A stretch of 64,000 nucleotides of DNA, taken from positions 1 to 64,000 of the forward strand of contig JAVBQJ010000042.1 of assembly GCA_031549115.1 (NCBI GenBank). Reading direction: 5' to 3'. Made by a program: the position numbers and the translations under genes. The notes beneath the pieces were generated by a model that saw only the letters and a list, made by a program, of their open reading frames with translations, was not told the origin of the DNA and searched no databases. The stretch is from JAVBQJ01 sp031549115. Its GTDB lineage: Bacteria > Verrucomicrobiota > Lentisphaeria > Victivallales > Victivallaceae. Shown piece after piece: positions 25,945-34,566 of the stretch; the first letter of the stretch is position 1; every line of letters starts with the position of its first letter.

Positions 25945-26215
25945 CTCGGAATTCCCTTTTTTTAAGACTTTTTTCTACTTTTTTGGCGAATAGGACGAAA
26001 AAGAGGGATAATAAGGGTAGATAATTGCTTTATGGTCATGTTTTTAACTTGGTTATTCTGTCGTCCGGAATTCTGTGATGACGGCCGGGATTTTCTCGGA
26101 TTGAAGTGTTTTCATTTTGAAAGAGGGTAAAGTTTTTTCGCTTTTATCCTCCGGCCGGTTGTTGCCGCGGTTTTTTTCAGGAATATCACTACATCGCCAA
26201 GGAGATTGTCCGTAT
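25945..26215. other. Intergenic region upstream of the terminase
   Basis: AT-rich, with no gene seen. A weak forward promoter-like pair, TTGGCG (25983-25988) and GATAAT (26007-26012), is 18 nt apart. AAGGAG at 26199-26204 serves the terminase start. Confidence 0.4.
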
Positions 26216-27469
26216 ATGCCTCCCGTGTTTCAAAAGACTTGCGACCAGCGCCAGGCGCTGAAATTATTGGGCGGCCGCGCCCGCAATACCCTGCTTTTCG
26301 GCGGCTCGCGTTCCGGCAAGACCTTCGTCCTGCTTTATGCGCTCCTCGTCCGGGCGCTCAAGGCCCCCGGCAGCCGCCACGCCGTGTTGCGGCTTCACGC
26401 CAACGCCGTCCGCAATTCCGTCTGGAACGACACGCTGCCGAAGGTGTTGCGGCTCGCCTTTCCCGGTCTCGCCGTCCGGCGCCAGGAGTCGGAAAATGTG
26501 CTGCTCCTGCCCAATCGCGCCGAAATCTGGTGCGGCGGCCTCGACACCGCCGACCGGGCCGACAAAATCCTCGGGCGCGAATTCGCCACCTTGTATTTCA
26601 ACGAGTGTTCCGAGCTGTCGTATCCGGCGGTGGCGACCGCGTTGACCCGGCTGGCGCAGAAGACCGCGCTGCGCAACCGCGCCTACTTCGATTGCAATCC
26701 CCCCGGCAAATCGCATTGGAGCTACACGCTTTTCGTGCGCAAGATCGACCCGGCCTCCGGTGTTCCGCTGCGCTTCCCGGGGCAGTATGCGCACATGGTG
26801 ATGAATCCGGCCGGAAACAGCGCCAACCTGCCGGAGGGGTATCTCGAAGAAACCCTCGCCGGCTTGAGTGAGGTGCAGCGGATGCGTTTTCTCGAAGGAC
26901 GCTGGCTCGACGATCTGGAGGGCGCATTGTGGAATTCGGAACGTCTGGCGCAAACCCGGGTCGATTCCGCCCCCCATCTGGACCGCGTGGTCGTCGGCGT
27001 CGATCCCGCCGTCACCCACCACCAGGACAGCGACGAAACCGGAATCGTCGTAGCCGGATGCGGCGCCGGCCGCTATTATGTCCTCGCCGACGCCAGTCTG
27101 CGGGCTTCGCCGGCCCGCTGGGTCGCCGAAGTCGACAAAGTCTACCGCCGTTTTCAAGCCGACCGCGTGATCGGAGAAGTCAACAACGGCGGCGACCTGA
27201 TTGAATTCGCGCTGCGCAGCGCCGACTGCAATCTCAGCTTCCGCGCCGTCCGCGCCTCCCGCGGCAAAATCGCCCGCGCCGAACCCATCGCCGCCCTCTA
27301 CGAACGCGGCGTCGTTCACCACGTCGGCGTCTTCCGCGAACTCGAAGACCAGCTGTGTTCGTACGGTTCCGGCGCCTCCGACAAAAGCCCCGACCGCATG
27401 GACGCCCTCGTCTGGGCCCTGACCGACCTGGCCAACACCCCCTCCATCTCCCGCTTCGTCACCGTGTGA
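26216..27469 (+). CDS. Phage-type terminase large subunit (orphan)
   Basis: DNA-packaging ATPase-nuclease of tailed phages, here without any other phage gene. The ATPase domain has Walker A (FGGSRSGKT, residues 28-36) and a Walker B-like TLYFNECSEL at about 124-133. The C-terminal RNase H-like nuclease domain begins with VVVGVDPAVT (catalytic Asp near 262) and has EVNNGGD and KSPDRMDALVWALTDL, the last acidic-cluster signature. All catalytic motifs look intact, and the 417 residues match PBSX/phage-type TerL. The ATG at 26216 has AAGGAG 11 nt upstream. Codon choice is strikingly C-ending, unlike the G/T-ending neighbours, suggesting recent transfer. Portal, capsid, integrase and small terminase genes are absent on both sides; the gene is followed by two extragenic repeats. 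Confidence 0.88.
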   Translation: MPPVFQKTCDQRQALKLLGGRARNTLLFGGSRSGKTFVLLYALLVRALKAPGSRHAVLRLHANAVRNSVWNDTLPKVLRLAFPGLAVRRQESENVLLLPNRAEIWCGGLDTADRADKILGREFATLYFNECSELSYPAVATALTRLAQKTALRNRAYFDCNPPGKSHWSYTLFVRKIDPASGVPLRFPGQYAHMVMNPAGNSANLPEGYLEETLAGLSEVQRMRFLEGRWLDDLEGALWNSERLAQTRVDSAPHLDRVVVGVDPAVTHHQDSDETGIVVAGCGAGRYYVLADASLRASPARWVAEVDKVYRRFQADRVIGEVNNGGDLIEFALRSADCNLSFRAVRASRGKIARAEPIAALYERGVVHHVGVFRELEDQLCSYGSGASDKSPDRMDALVWALTDLANTPSISRFVTV

Positions 27470-27479
27470 CGAGGGGGGA

Positions 27480-27606
27480 GATTCCGGGGAGAAGGGAAGG
27501 CCCCCCTTTGGTGGAACGGGGCTGCCTTCCCTTCTCCCCGGACCCCTCATCCCATCCACCTCCAACCTTTTTAACGTAATTTTTTGCCTCGTTGGGCAAA
27601 AAATGA
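27480..27606 (+). repeat. Two-hairpin extragenic repeat, diverged inverted copy 4
   Basis: Inverted relative to copies 1-3. The GC hairpin is 27486-27539 with perfect 16-bp arms (27486-27501, 27524-27539), joined through the complement of AAAAAGGTTGGAGG to a diverged AT-rich palindrome (27580-27588 and 27595-27603). It begins 16 nt after the terminase stop. It has the same orientation relative to that gene as the other copies have to theirs. Confidence 0.75.
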
Positions 27607-27658
27607 GCATTCAACTCCCGGACAGCCGTCAAGCATACATCCCAATCTTTGGAACTCC

Positions 27659-27789
27659 GATTTATGATTTTGCGTCAGCAAAATCGTAAATCGTACACAA
27701 AAAGGTTTGAGGAGGATGAGGGATGGGGTCCGGGGAAGGGAGAAGGGAGCCCCTTTCCTAAAAAGGGGGCCCTTCTCCCTTCCCCGGGA
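27659..27789 (-). repeat. Two-hairpin extragenic repeat, copy 3
   Basis: The AT-rich palindrome has arms 27659-27673 and 27678-27692, with one G.T pair, joined by CACAAAAAGGTTTGAGG to a GC hairpin at 27732-27785. It ends 29 nt from the stop of the MFS transporter gene and lies tail-to-tail with copy 4; between them are 50 nt of unassigned sequence. Confidence 0.88.
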
Positions 27790-27814
27790 CGACAACACTC
27801 ACCCCCCTGAAACG

Positions 27815-29200
27815 TTATTGGGGGGCGACGAAATGGCGGGGGCCGCCGCGGCGGAGGTATTCGATGTAGACGTAGAGCAGTGCCGCGGTGGCGATGATGG
27901 TGAATATGAAGTCCCAGACGAAGATGAAGCGGTAGCCGAAGTGGTCGATGCATTTGCCGCCGGCCCAGTTGGCGACGATCAGTCCGAAACAGTTGACGAG
28001 GGCGTTGGCGCTGCTGTACTGGCCGAATTTGCCTTCGGGAAAGAGTTCGGCGAACATCGGAATGATGCACAGCCCCTGTACCGCGTAGATGATGATGATC
28101 ACGAGGCCGATCCAGTAAAAGCTCTGGTAATCGACGGCAAAAAAGTAACCGAAGATGTTGAAGAAGATCACCACGATGCCGCTGCCGATGAAAATGCGCA
28201 GAGGCCGCAGTTTATCCATCAGATAGCCGGAGAATATCAGTACGCCGATCGACACCAGCGCGCCGTCGCCGGCGACATCGCCGAATTGCTTGGGAGTGAG
28301 GTTCAGCTCCTGGGTCGCGAACAATACGTTGAACAAGCCGCGGCAGACGGTGGAAACCTGGGTCAGGGCGGTACCGATGAACAGCATCAGATAGAACGGA
28401 GTGCCGAAACACTCTTTGCTGTAAATTTTCAGGACCTTCCAGACGCGAACGGCCCAGGGATCGCCGGAGACTTTGTATGCTTCCGGCGGCGGATATTGGC
28501 CCTCTTTGACTCCCAGGCACATGCCCATGAAGCTGACCAGATAGATTGCCGCAATGCCGGTGTAAATCCATTGCGCACTGCCGTCTACAAACTGCAGCAG
28601 GAATTTATTGAAAAAATAACCGCCCGCCATCGAAAAAATCTGCATCAACGCCATGAAACGGCCGAGCATCTGGTGCGGCACCACGTCGGCAAAAATATAG
28701 CAATATACCGAGCCGACGATCAGGCTGAAAAACTGAAAGACGATCGAGAAGGCGCAGACCAGCACGATTCCCAGCATGGCCGGATCAAGAGACGCGCCCA
28801 ACGGAGTATCCACCAACCAGGCGGTCACCTGCGGCGTCCAGCCGACCAGCACCAAAAAAAGCGCGACAAACGGTGTTGCCACGAACAGGAACGGGATGCG
28901 CCGCCCCCAGCGGGTGCGCAGCCGGTCGCTGGAGGTGCTGACGATCGGATTCATCACCAGGTTCATCGCCGCCGGGATGCTGCCGACGATCAGGCCGATC
29001 AATTGATTGGAGGCGTTGAAGCCGTTCAGCGTCAGCGGCAGCACGGTCGGGATCAGCACATATGCCAGCGTGTTATAACACAGCCCGCCCCAGAGCATCC
29101 AGGTGCAGACCATGAACAGGGTCGCCGGCGAATACACCAGCGTTCCGACGTGATACCGACGCGGCTGCCCGTCCGGCGTGGAAAATTGGAACCATTTCAT
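27815..29200 (-). CDS. MFS/GPH-type sugar-cation symporter
   Basis: Twelve-helix inner-membrane transporter of 461 residues, of the glycoside-pentoside-hexuronide/SLC45-like branch. Helices are visible throughout (PATLFMVCTWMLWGGLCY, LVMNPIVSTSSD, VVIFFNIFGYFFAVDY). The family signature after helix 2-3 is SDRLRTRWGRRIPFL. Start taken at ATG 29200, giving the expected cytoplasmic N-terminus MKWFQFSTPDG; an upstream in-frame extension has no ribosome site. It is the last gene of the island that begins with the pseudopilin at 35.29 kb. It probably imports the mono- or oligosaccharide released by the LamG/GH123-like enzyme. Confidence 0.85.
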   Translation of the reverse strand: MKWFQFSTPDGQPRRYHVGTLVYSPATLFMVCTWMLWGGLCYNTLAYVLIPTVLPLTLNGFNASNQLIGLIVGSIPAAMNLVMNPIVSTSSDRLRTRWGRRIPFLFVATPFVALFLVLVGWTPQVTAWLVDTPLGASLDPAMLGIVLVCAFSIVFQFFSLIVGSVYCYIFADVVPHQMLGRFMALMQIFSMAGGYFFNKFLLQFVDGSAQWIYTGIAAIYLVSFMGMCLGVKEGQYPPPEAYKVSGDPWAVRVWKVLKIYSKECFGTPFYLMLFIGTALTQVSTVCRGLFNVLFATQELNLTPKQFGDVAGDGALVSIGVLIFSGYLMDKLRPLRIFIGSGIVVIFFNIFGYFFAVDYQSFYWIGLVIIIIYAVQGLCIIPMFAELFPEGKFGQYSSANALVNCFGLIVANWAGGKCIDHFGYRFIFVWDFIFTIIATAALLYVYIEYLRRGGPRHFVAPQ

Positions 29201-29219
29201 CAAACGCTTACCTTTGTCA

Positions 29220-30314
29220 TTATACCATACTGCCGTTTTCGCTCCAGCCGTTGGCGCGGTTGACTTCGCCGGCGGCTTCGAGCATCGCTTCCAGCGTATC
29301 CGGGGCGGTATCCGGATCGACGGAGCTGAGGAAAATTTCATAGCGGTCGCCGAGCTCGTTGACCACCTGGCGCAACGCGCCGGTGACTTCGTCCGGCGTG
29401 CCGTTCCGGATCAGTGCCGGGGCGACGAAGCCGAGAATCGGTATTTCCGGGAAGAGCTCCCGCAAGCGCCGGTAATTCGAGCCCATGCCGATCTGCATCG
29501 CATCCATATAAGGGATCTGCGCGAATAACTCGATCAGGTGCGCCGACGGGCCGCAGGAGTGCAGCCGGATCCGGCGGCTCTGTTCCGCCAGCGCCCGGTA
29601 ACGCGGCACGCTGAAGCGTGCGAACAGATCCGGCGACAGCATCGTCGCCGCGCAATCTCCGAGGTGAATGCCGTCGGGAATCCACTGAAACCGGTGGCAG
29701 GCGGCTTCGAACATCGTCCAATACTGGCGCCAGACGTAGTCGAACAGCGCTTCGGCGATCTCCTCCTCCAGCATCATGAACTCGAAAATCCGTTCGCCCA
29801 GCAGCCGGAATACGGTGGTGTACGGTGAGTGAATCACCAGCGTCGCGCGGTCCGGACCGCGCTGAAATTCGATGTTCTGGAAGCCGCCGGGCCGGAAGCC
29901 GGGAAAGTGGCGTTGCAGTGTTTCGTATTGTTCGCAGTAATCGCGGAAGATCGGCACATTCGGCCAATCCAGTTCCGGCAGGGCTCTGACGTCGGCCAGG
30001 GTTTCGACATGCTCGAGCGGCCGGTCCGGCGTCCATACCGACTCCTCCGCCGTGTACACCATGCGGCCGCCGAGGGCGGCGTTGAGAAAATCCAACGGCT
30101 GGATGCCGACCGGCGGCAGGGTGCGGTTTTCCCGGAAGCCGGTTGCCGGCACCACCGCGGTGTAACGGTGATAGCGTTCGAAGAGTTCGCGCTGCAGCCG
30201 CTCCAGCTCACTTGCCCGGTACATCGGGTCGCAGTGAAAGGCTTCGCCGTAATCCATGCCGAAAAAGCGGTGGTTGAACTTCGGGTGCGGGTCGAAAAAT
30301 ACGTGGTTGTCCAT
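29220..30314 (-). CDS. URO-D-like (MtaA/CmuA-type) methyltransferase homologue 1
   Basis: A 364-residue TIM-barrel protein of the uroporphyrinogen decarboxylase superfamily, but not HemE. It lacks the HemE N-terminal RxxxRQAGR motif and has instead the HxC zinc-ligand string LHSCGPSAHLIEL of MtaA/CmuA-type corrinoid-linked methyltransferases. Other family strings are IHLGDCAATMLSP and GFQNIEFQRG. It follows its paralogue (30316-31407) with a 1-nt gap and precedes the sugar transporter, so it belongs to a catabolic operon, not haem synthesis. Possible roles are demethylation of methylated sugars or another methyl-transfer step; no corrinoid protein is seen nearby. Confidence 0.78.
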   Translation of the reverse strand: MDNHVFFDPHPKFNHRFFGMDYGEAFHCDPMYRASELERLQRELFERYHRYTAVVPATGFRENRTLPPVGIQPLDFLNAALGGRMVYTAEESVWTPDRPLEHVETLADVRALPELDWPNVPIFRDYCEQYETLQRHFPGFRPGGFQNIEFQRGPDRATLVIHSPYTTVFRLLGERIFEFMMLEEEIAEALFDYVWRQYWTMFEAACHRFQWIPDGIHLGDCAATMLSPDLFARFSVPRYRALAEQSRRIRLHSCGPSAHLIELFAQIPYMDAMQIGMGSNYRRLRELFPEIPILGFVAPALIRNGTPDEVTGALRQVVNELGDRYEIFLSSVDPDTAPDTLEAMLEAAGEVNRANGWSENGSMV

Positions 30315-30315
30315 C

Positions 30316-31407
30316 TTACTTCACCCCCAGTTCCAAACACAGATCCAGATAACGTTTCACCGCGTCCGCCGGGACATTCCACGGAATGTGGTTGCCGACG
30401 CAGTAAAAGTAGCCGGGCACGTCGTGGGCGGTTGCGGTCATCGCCTCCACCATCCGGCGGATGGCGGCCGGGTCGCCGCCGGAGAGAATCCGGTTGTCGC
30501 CTTCACCGCCCAGAACCAGACCGGGGTGGCGTTTGGCGATGGCTTTGAAATCGGTGTACGGTTCGCTGATGATCCCCTCCGCGCCGCAGGCGACGAGATC
30601 GGAGGCGAAAGCGTCGACGTTGCCGTCGGCGATGAAGATCACCTTTTTGCCCGCATCCCGGAGCATGCCCCAATATTCTTCGTAGCGCGGGAAAATGTAG
30701 CGATCCATCCATTCCCGGTTGCAGACCGGTCCCCGGGTGGTACAGATATCGTCATGGCACAAGACGAAATTGGCCGGCAATCTGGCGAAGCAGCGGAAGA
30801 CCCGGCGGTTGATTTCGGCGAACTCCTCCATCAGCCGTTCGAAGCGGTCGTCCATGCAATTGAGCAAAAAGTTTTCCCAGCCGAAGGTCAACACCGGCCA
30901 CATGAACATCGTGTTGTAAAACCACGGCATCGCGGTCGAATCCACCGCCACCGGCTGCGTGTCGTCCAGGCCATGGCGCTTCAACAGCTGCCGGTACAGG
31001 TCGGCCTCGTCGCGGAAATCGAGCTCCTCGATCACCGGAAACTTGCGGAAGTCCCCCTGGGCCAGCGGGCTGAAGCGGAAGACCGATTCCTCGTCGGGGA
31101 ACAACGCTTCACCGTGTTCGAAGGTCGCGGTGGCGCCGTCGCCCCAGCGGACCGAATGATCTTCGGCGTCGGCGCCGTCGGCGAAACGCCCCTCCGGGCG
31201 CGGAACCGGCGTGTCGTCCTCCGGGACGGCCAGCCGCAACTCCGGGTAAAGTTCGTTCAGCCGCAGCCGGGCCTGGCGCGGTTGAGCGTAGTGATCGATT
31301 CCGGTGATGAAGGTTTCGGCGTCCGGGTTGCTCCAATGTTCCCAGTGGGGAATATGGGTCGGCATTCCTCCCGACAGGGCGAGGAAACGGTTGTCGCGGG
31401 ATGGCAT
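30316..31407 (-). CDS. URO-D-like protein 2 lacking the HxCG zinc motif
   Basis: A 363-residue URO-D-fold protein adjacent to and co-oriented with URO-D-like gene 1. At the position of the HSCG motif it reads VIFIADGNVDAF, so the zinc-thiolate ligands of MtaA-type enzymes are missing. Strings such as NFVLCHDDICTTRGPV and YIFPRYEEYW match the fold. The ATG at 31407 has GGAG 9 nt upstream; an ATG at 31431 lies in frame but has no ribosome site. The two adjacent paralogues may form a heteromer, with this one as the inactive or substrate-binding partner (inference). Confidence 0.72.
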   Translation of the reverse strand: MPSRDNRFLALSGGMPTHIPHWEHWSNPDAETFITGIDHYAQPRQARLRLNELYPELRLAVPEDDTPVPRPEGRFADGADAEDHSVRWGDGATATFEHGEALFPDEESVFRFSPLAQGDFRKFPVIEELDFRDEADLYRQLLKRHGLDDTQPVAVDSTAMPWFYNTMFMWPVLTFGWENFLLNCMDDRFERLMEEFAEINRRVFRCFARLPANFVLCHDDICTTRGPVCNREWMDRYIFPRYEEYWGMLRDAGKKVIFIADGNVDAFASDLVACGAEGIISEPYTDFKAIAKRHPGLVLGGEGDNRILSGGDPAAIRRMVEAMTATAHDVPGYFYCVGNHIPWNVPADAVKRYLDLCLELGVK

Positions 31408-31456
31408 AGATGATTTCTCCATATTATTCATACGCTTCGATCAAGTCGGCGATGGC

Positions 31457-34400
31457 CTATTGAGTTGAAGAGTTCGCCTGCAATTTCAGAATAAACTCCT
31501 TGAGGGTTTGCCGGATCTGATCCAGATTGCATTCGGGGGATTCTGGATGCAATTGCTCCAGATAGCCGGCGGCGAGGGCGGCAATATATTTTTCCTCTTC
31601 CGTGCCGGATGTTTGAGCGCGCGCAATTTCTTTCCGCAATGTGGAGGCATAGCGAACATCGGTGACGGCGCCGCGCATGCCTTCGGCCTGAATAGTATTA
31701 ATCACGCCGTCCATGGTGGGGTAGACAAAGCCATGACGGCGGTAGTAGGTGTGGCCGAAGTCATTCCAGGTTTGTCCGTCCAGGTCGATATAACAGTACG
31801 GAGCATTGCCATCGTAATTTTCGTTCCACAGCCATAAGCCGTAATTGCGGCGATTGATATCGGCGTTTTCAACACCGGCCTGCGGATTGTAATAATTCCA
31901 GATTCGATGTCCCGCTCCGTGCCATTTGGCGGCTTCGCTCCGCGTTGGAGTGCCGAACCATACACACAGATCCAGCAGATCGCCGACAGCTTCAAACTGG
32001 CCGGGGAAACTGGATACGATAATTTTGGCGCCACCTTGTTTTTTTACGGTATCCCAGATCTTCCGTTGCGCCAGCAATTCATCTCCGCGCCGTTCATCAA
32101 TACCGTAAAAATATATTTCTTCGATGCCGTATTTTTCGGCGGCATGTTTACGCAAAGCTTTGACATCGGCGATAATTCGCTCCAAGTCGCGCCCGGCTAT
32201 GCAGCCGGAATCCCCAAAGTACAAGGACTTTTGATCCGGAAAGCCGGCTGCGCGATATGCCTCCATCATCCGGTCGAAGCGAGCAAAGTCCCGTTGAAAC
32301 ATATCGGCGGGACTCCAGATCAAAATCGGAGCGGTGATACCGTAGCGGCTCATGTTGCGGAGTTCTGCGGTGAGCTGGTTCTGATTTTTGCTGTGCCCGG
32401 AAATCCGCCCCCGGGAGGCGTGTTGATTCAAGGCTCCCCAGTAATAAACGCTGAACGCAAAGGGACGCGTCAGGTCGTAACGAGTCGTGGGTTCGGATAG
32501 TTCGATCGGCAGCACCAGGACAGCCAGCGGAAGCTCTCCGATGGTTTGGTCGCCGGCCATAAGCGTGATACCGCCATAATAACCGCCGGGAGCCGTGTTT
32601 TCCGGAATCGTCACAGTAAGGTAATATTGCTGGTTGACATCGGAGACAAGCTCCAGCGGTTGTAACGTCGCTGCGTCCCGAATCGGCACGTCCCGAATAT
32701 CCATTTCGATATTCTCATAGTCGTGCTTCCGGTCGCGCCCTTCACTGATCCAAACCAATGGGTGTTCCGGATCGGTGGTGGAGAGAAAGTTATCCTCACC
32801 AGCCGGATCCACCTGTACCAGATCCGGCTTGTACAACAAAAGCTCCGGGTAAAGTTTTTTATCGAACCCGCGTTCAATTCGGATTCCAGCATTGCTGTCC
32901 TGATACCATACTTTGACCGCTTTGAGCTCCGGCGGCAATTCCTTGCCGGCTTCATTCCGGAATACGGATATCCGCGGCAGGAACTGTTTTACCGTCACGC
33001 CGGAATGGAATACCAGGGACATCTGCACGGTTTCTCCCGGTGCGCCGTGAAGTACCGCCCCGCTTGCATTCAACGCCGGATAATGGTCAAGATTGCTGTC
33101 CGGCAGTACCGGTCGCCCGTATAGCGGGGGCAATTGTTTAGCGGTGAATCCTTGCGGCAATCGTTCCGGCTCCGGTTCCCGCAGCAACTGCGTGCGGGCC
33201 CAGTCTTGCTGCCGGGCAAATTCTTCACGCTCTCCGGCCACCCGTGCGGATTTTCGCTCGGCAGCCTGGGTCAACAGTTGACGCAATTGCCGATCCGTGT
33301 CCGCATGGTTCAAATTTTCGTAGTCCAGTACATAGCTGTAGATTTTGACATCCCGTAAGGCGCCGGTAAAAAATGCTTCCGCCGGATTGCTCCATGCGAC
33401 CGCTCCGAGCCGAATTGGTTGCCGGTTCATGTCCAACCGGCCCGGAGCCAGCAATACCGAGTCAAGTTCGCCGTCAAGCCCCATTGCCATTCGAATGCCA
33501 TCGAAAGCGCAGTAAAAGTGATACCATTTATTCTTTTCCACCGTCCTGGATAAACTGATCTCCTGCCAGCCGATCCCGTCGATGCTGACTCCAAAATTCA
33601 GCCACCCGGCGGTATTGAAACGCAGGAAACTCTGATTTCCGGCTCCGAATAGAAAACTTCCAGGCGTGGTTTCATCCGCCCGAAACCAGCCGGTAACCAT
33701 GAAAACATTTTCCGGATTGAAGAAGTTTTCCAATCCGGCGAGTTCCAACGTGTCGGTATGTCCGTCGAACTCTTTTTCTCCGGCCAGCAAAACCCGGGAG
33801 CGGCCTGTTGTTTCCTGGGATAACTTCGTTTCCGATTCCGGACGAAATTGATGGTAACTATTCAGTGCTTCGGCTTCGGAAATGGGACGTCCATACAGCC
33901 GGAATTCGTCGATACTGCCGCGAAAACCGACATACCCAAAATCCCAGCCGCAAGTTCCAAGCACCAGCGGAGCAAATGGTTTGGGGGCCGGAAAGTGCAA
34001 TGAGGTTGCAGCCAGAGATGAACGTCCATTCCATTGACCATTGATTCCCGCCACTGCTTCCGTGCCATCGAAAACCGCCGAAACCAAACTCCATTCATTC
34101 CAGGGAAGCGAAGTTTGCGTCATGGCGGACAATTCGACCGGTTTTTGGTGCGGATCCAGTCCGGTGACACCGAACACGATATTCCGATTTTCCGTCATGC
34201 GCAGATAAAAACGACCGCTTTCTCCGGCAAGATAAGTGTCGCCGGTTGCTTCCGCTTCCGGTTTTACCCACAATTGCAGTGAAAACCCCTTCTCTGGTGT
34301 CGGCAGATTAACCGGGGTCAGGGCATAATTTCCGCCATTGAACCGCAGGGCGCTGCCGTGGATTCCATCTACTCGTTCGGCTCCCACTGTTTCCGCATTG

Positions 34401-34546
34401 TTGCCATAGGTGGATACGTCGAAGCAGACGATTCCGTCGGCTTCGTTGAACATCCATCGGCCCAGAAGCGAAGGCTGGGTGGGAAAGGCCTGCAAGCCGG
34501 ATAAAACGAGAATATAACTTGTGACTGTAATAATTGACTTCATCAT
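31457..34546 (-). CDS. Secreted two-LamG GH123/DUF4091-like glycoside hydrolase
   Basis: Exported 1,029-residue enzyme. A signal peptide (MMKSIITVTSYILVLSGLQA) precedes two concanavalin-like LamG domains (about 25-200 and 230-400, each with GFSLQLWV or NVFMVTGWFRA strands and a closing DEFRLYGR/DVKIYSY). Beta-sandwich segments follow (APGGYYGGITLMAGDQ), then a C-terminal TIM barrel. In the barrel FYGIDERRGDEL carries adjacent Asp-Glu, as in GH123 N-acetylgalactosaminidases, where that pair acts in substrate-assisted catalysis. The ATG at 34546 has GGAAG upstream. A paralogue of the C-terminal half lies at 48.8-51.3 kb. It follows the H-X9-DG pseudopilin by 20 nt. Substrate not determinable; sulphated or amino-sugar glycans are plausible. 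Confidence 0.72.
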   Translation of the reverse strand: MMKSIITVTSYILVLSGLQAFPTQPSLLGRWMFNEADGIVCFDVSTYGNNAETVGAERVDGIHGSALRFNGGNYALTPVNLPTPEKGFSLQLWVKPEAEATGDTYLAGESGRFYLRMTENRNIVFGVTGLDPHQKPVELSAMTQTSLPWNEWSLVSAVFDGTEAVAGINGQWNGRSSLAATSLHFPAPKPFAPLVLGTCGWDFGYVGFRGSIDEFRLYGRPISEAEALNSYHQFRPESETKLSQETTGRSRVLLAGEKEFDGHTDTLELAGLENFFNPENVFMVTGWFRADETTPGSFLFGAGNQSFLRFNTAGWLNFGVSIDGIGWQEISLSRTVEKNKWYHFYCAFDGIRMAMGLDGELDSVLLAPGRLDMNRQPIRLGAVAWSNPAEAFFTGALRDVKIYSYVLDYENLNHADTDRQLRQLLTQAAERKSARVAGEREEFARQQDWARTQLLREPEPERLPQGFTAKQLPPLYGRPVLPDSNLDHYPALNASGAVLHGAPGETVQMSLVFHSGVTVKQFLPRISVFRNEAGKELPPELKAVKVWYQDSNAGIRIERGFDKKLYPELLLYKPDLVQVDPAGEDNFLSTTDPEHPLVWISEGRDRKHDYENIEMDIRDVPIRDAATLQPLELVSDVNQQYYLTVTIPENTAPGGYYGGITLMAGDQTIGELPLAVLVLPIELSEPTTRYDLTRPFAFSVYYWGALNQHASRGRISGHSKNQNQLTAELRNMSRYGITAPILIWSPADMFQRDFARFDRMMEAYRAAGFPDQKSLYFGDSGCIAGRDLERIIADVKALRKHAAEKYGIEEIYFYGIDERRGDELLAQRKIWDTVKKQGGAKIIVSSFPGQFEAVGDLLDLCVWFGTPTRSEAAKWHGAGHRIWNYYNPQAGVENADINRRNYGLWLWNENYDGNAPYCYIDLDGQTWNDFGHTYYRRHGFVYPTMDGVINTIQAEGMRGAVTDVRYASTLRKEIARAQTSGTEEEKYIAALAAGYLEQLHPESPECNLDQIRQTLKEFILKLQANSSTQ

Positions 34547-34566
34547 GATGCTTCCGGGCTTTCGGG

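Noticed and set aside
26216..27469. A prophage
   Set aside because: Only the large terminase is present; no other phage gene was found on either side.
27580..27603. Intrinsic terminator at TTTTTTGCC...GGCAAAAAA
   Set aside because: T-tract lies upstream and A-tract downstream of the stem on both strands, the opposite of a terminator.
16935..27789. CRISPR array for the recurring repeats
   Set aside because: Copies are about 130 nt, few and far apart, with internal hairpins and no regular spacers.
29220..31407. hemE (haem biosynthesis)
   Set aside because: HemE signature motifs are absent and the operon context is sugar catabolism.
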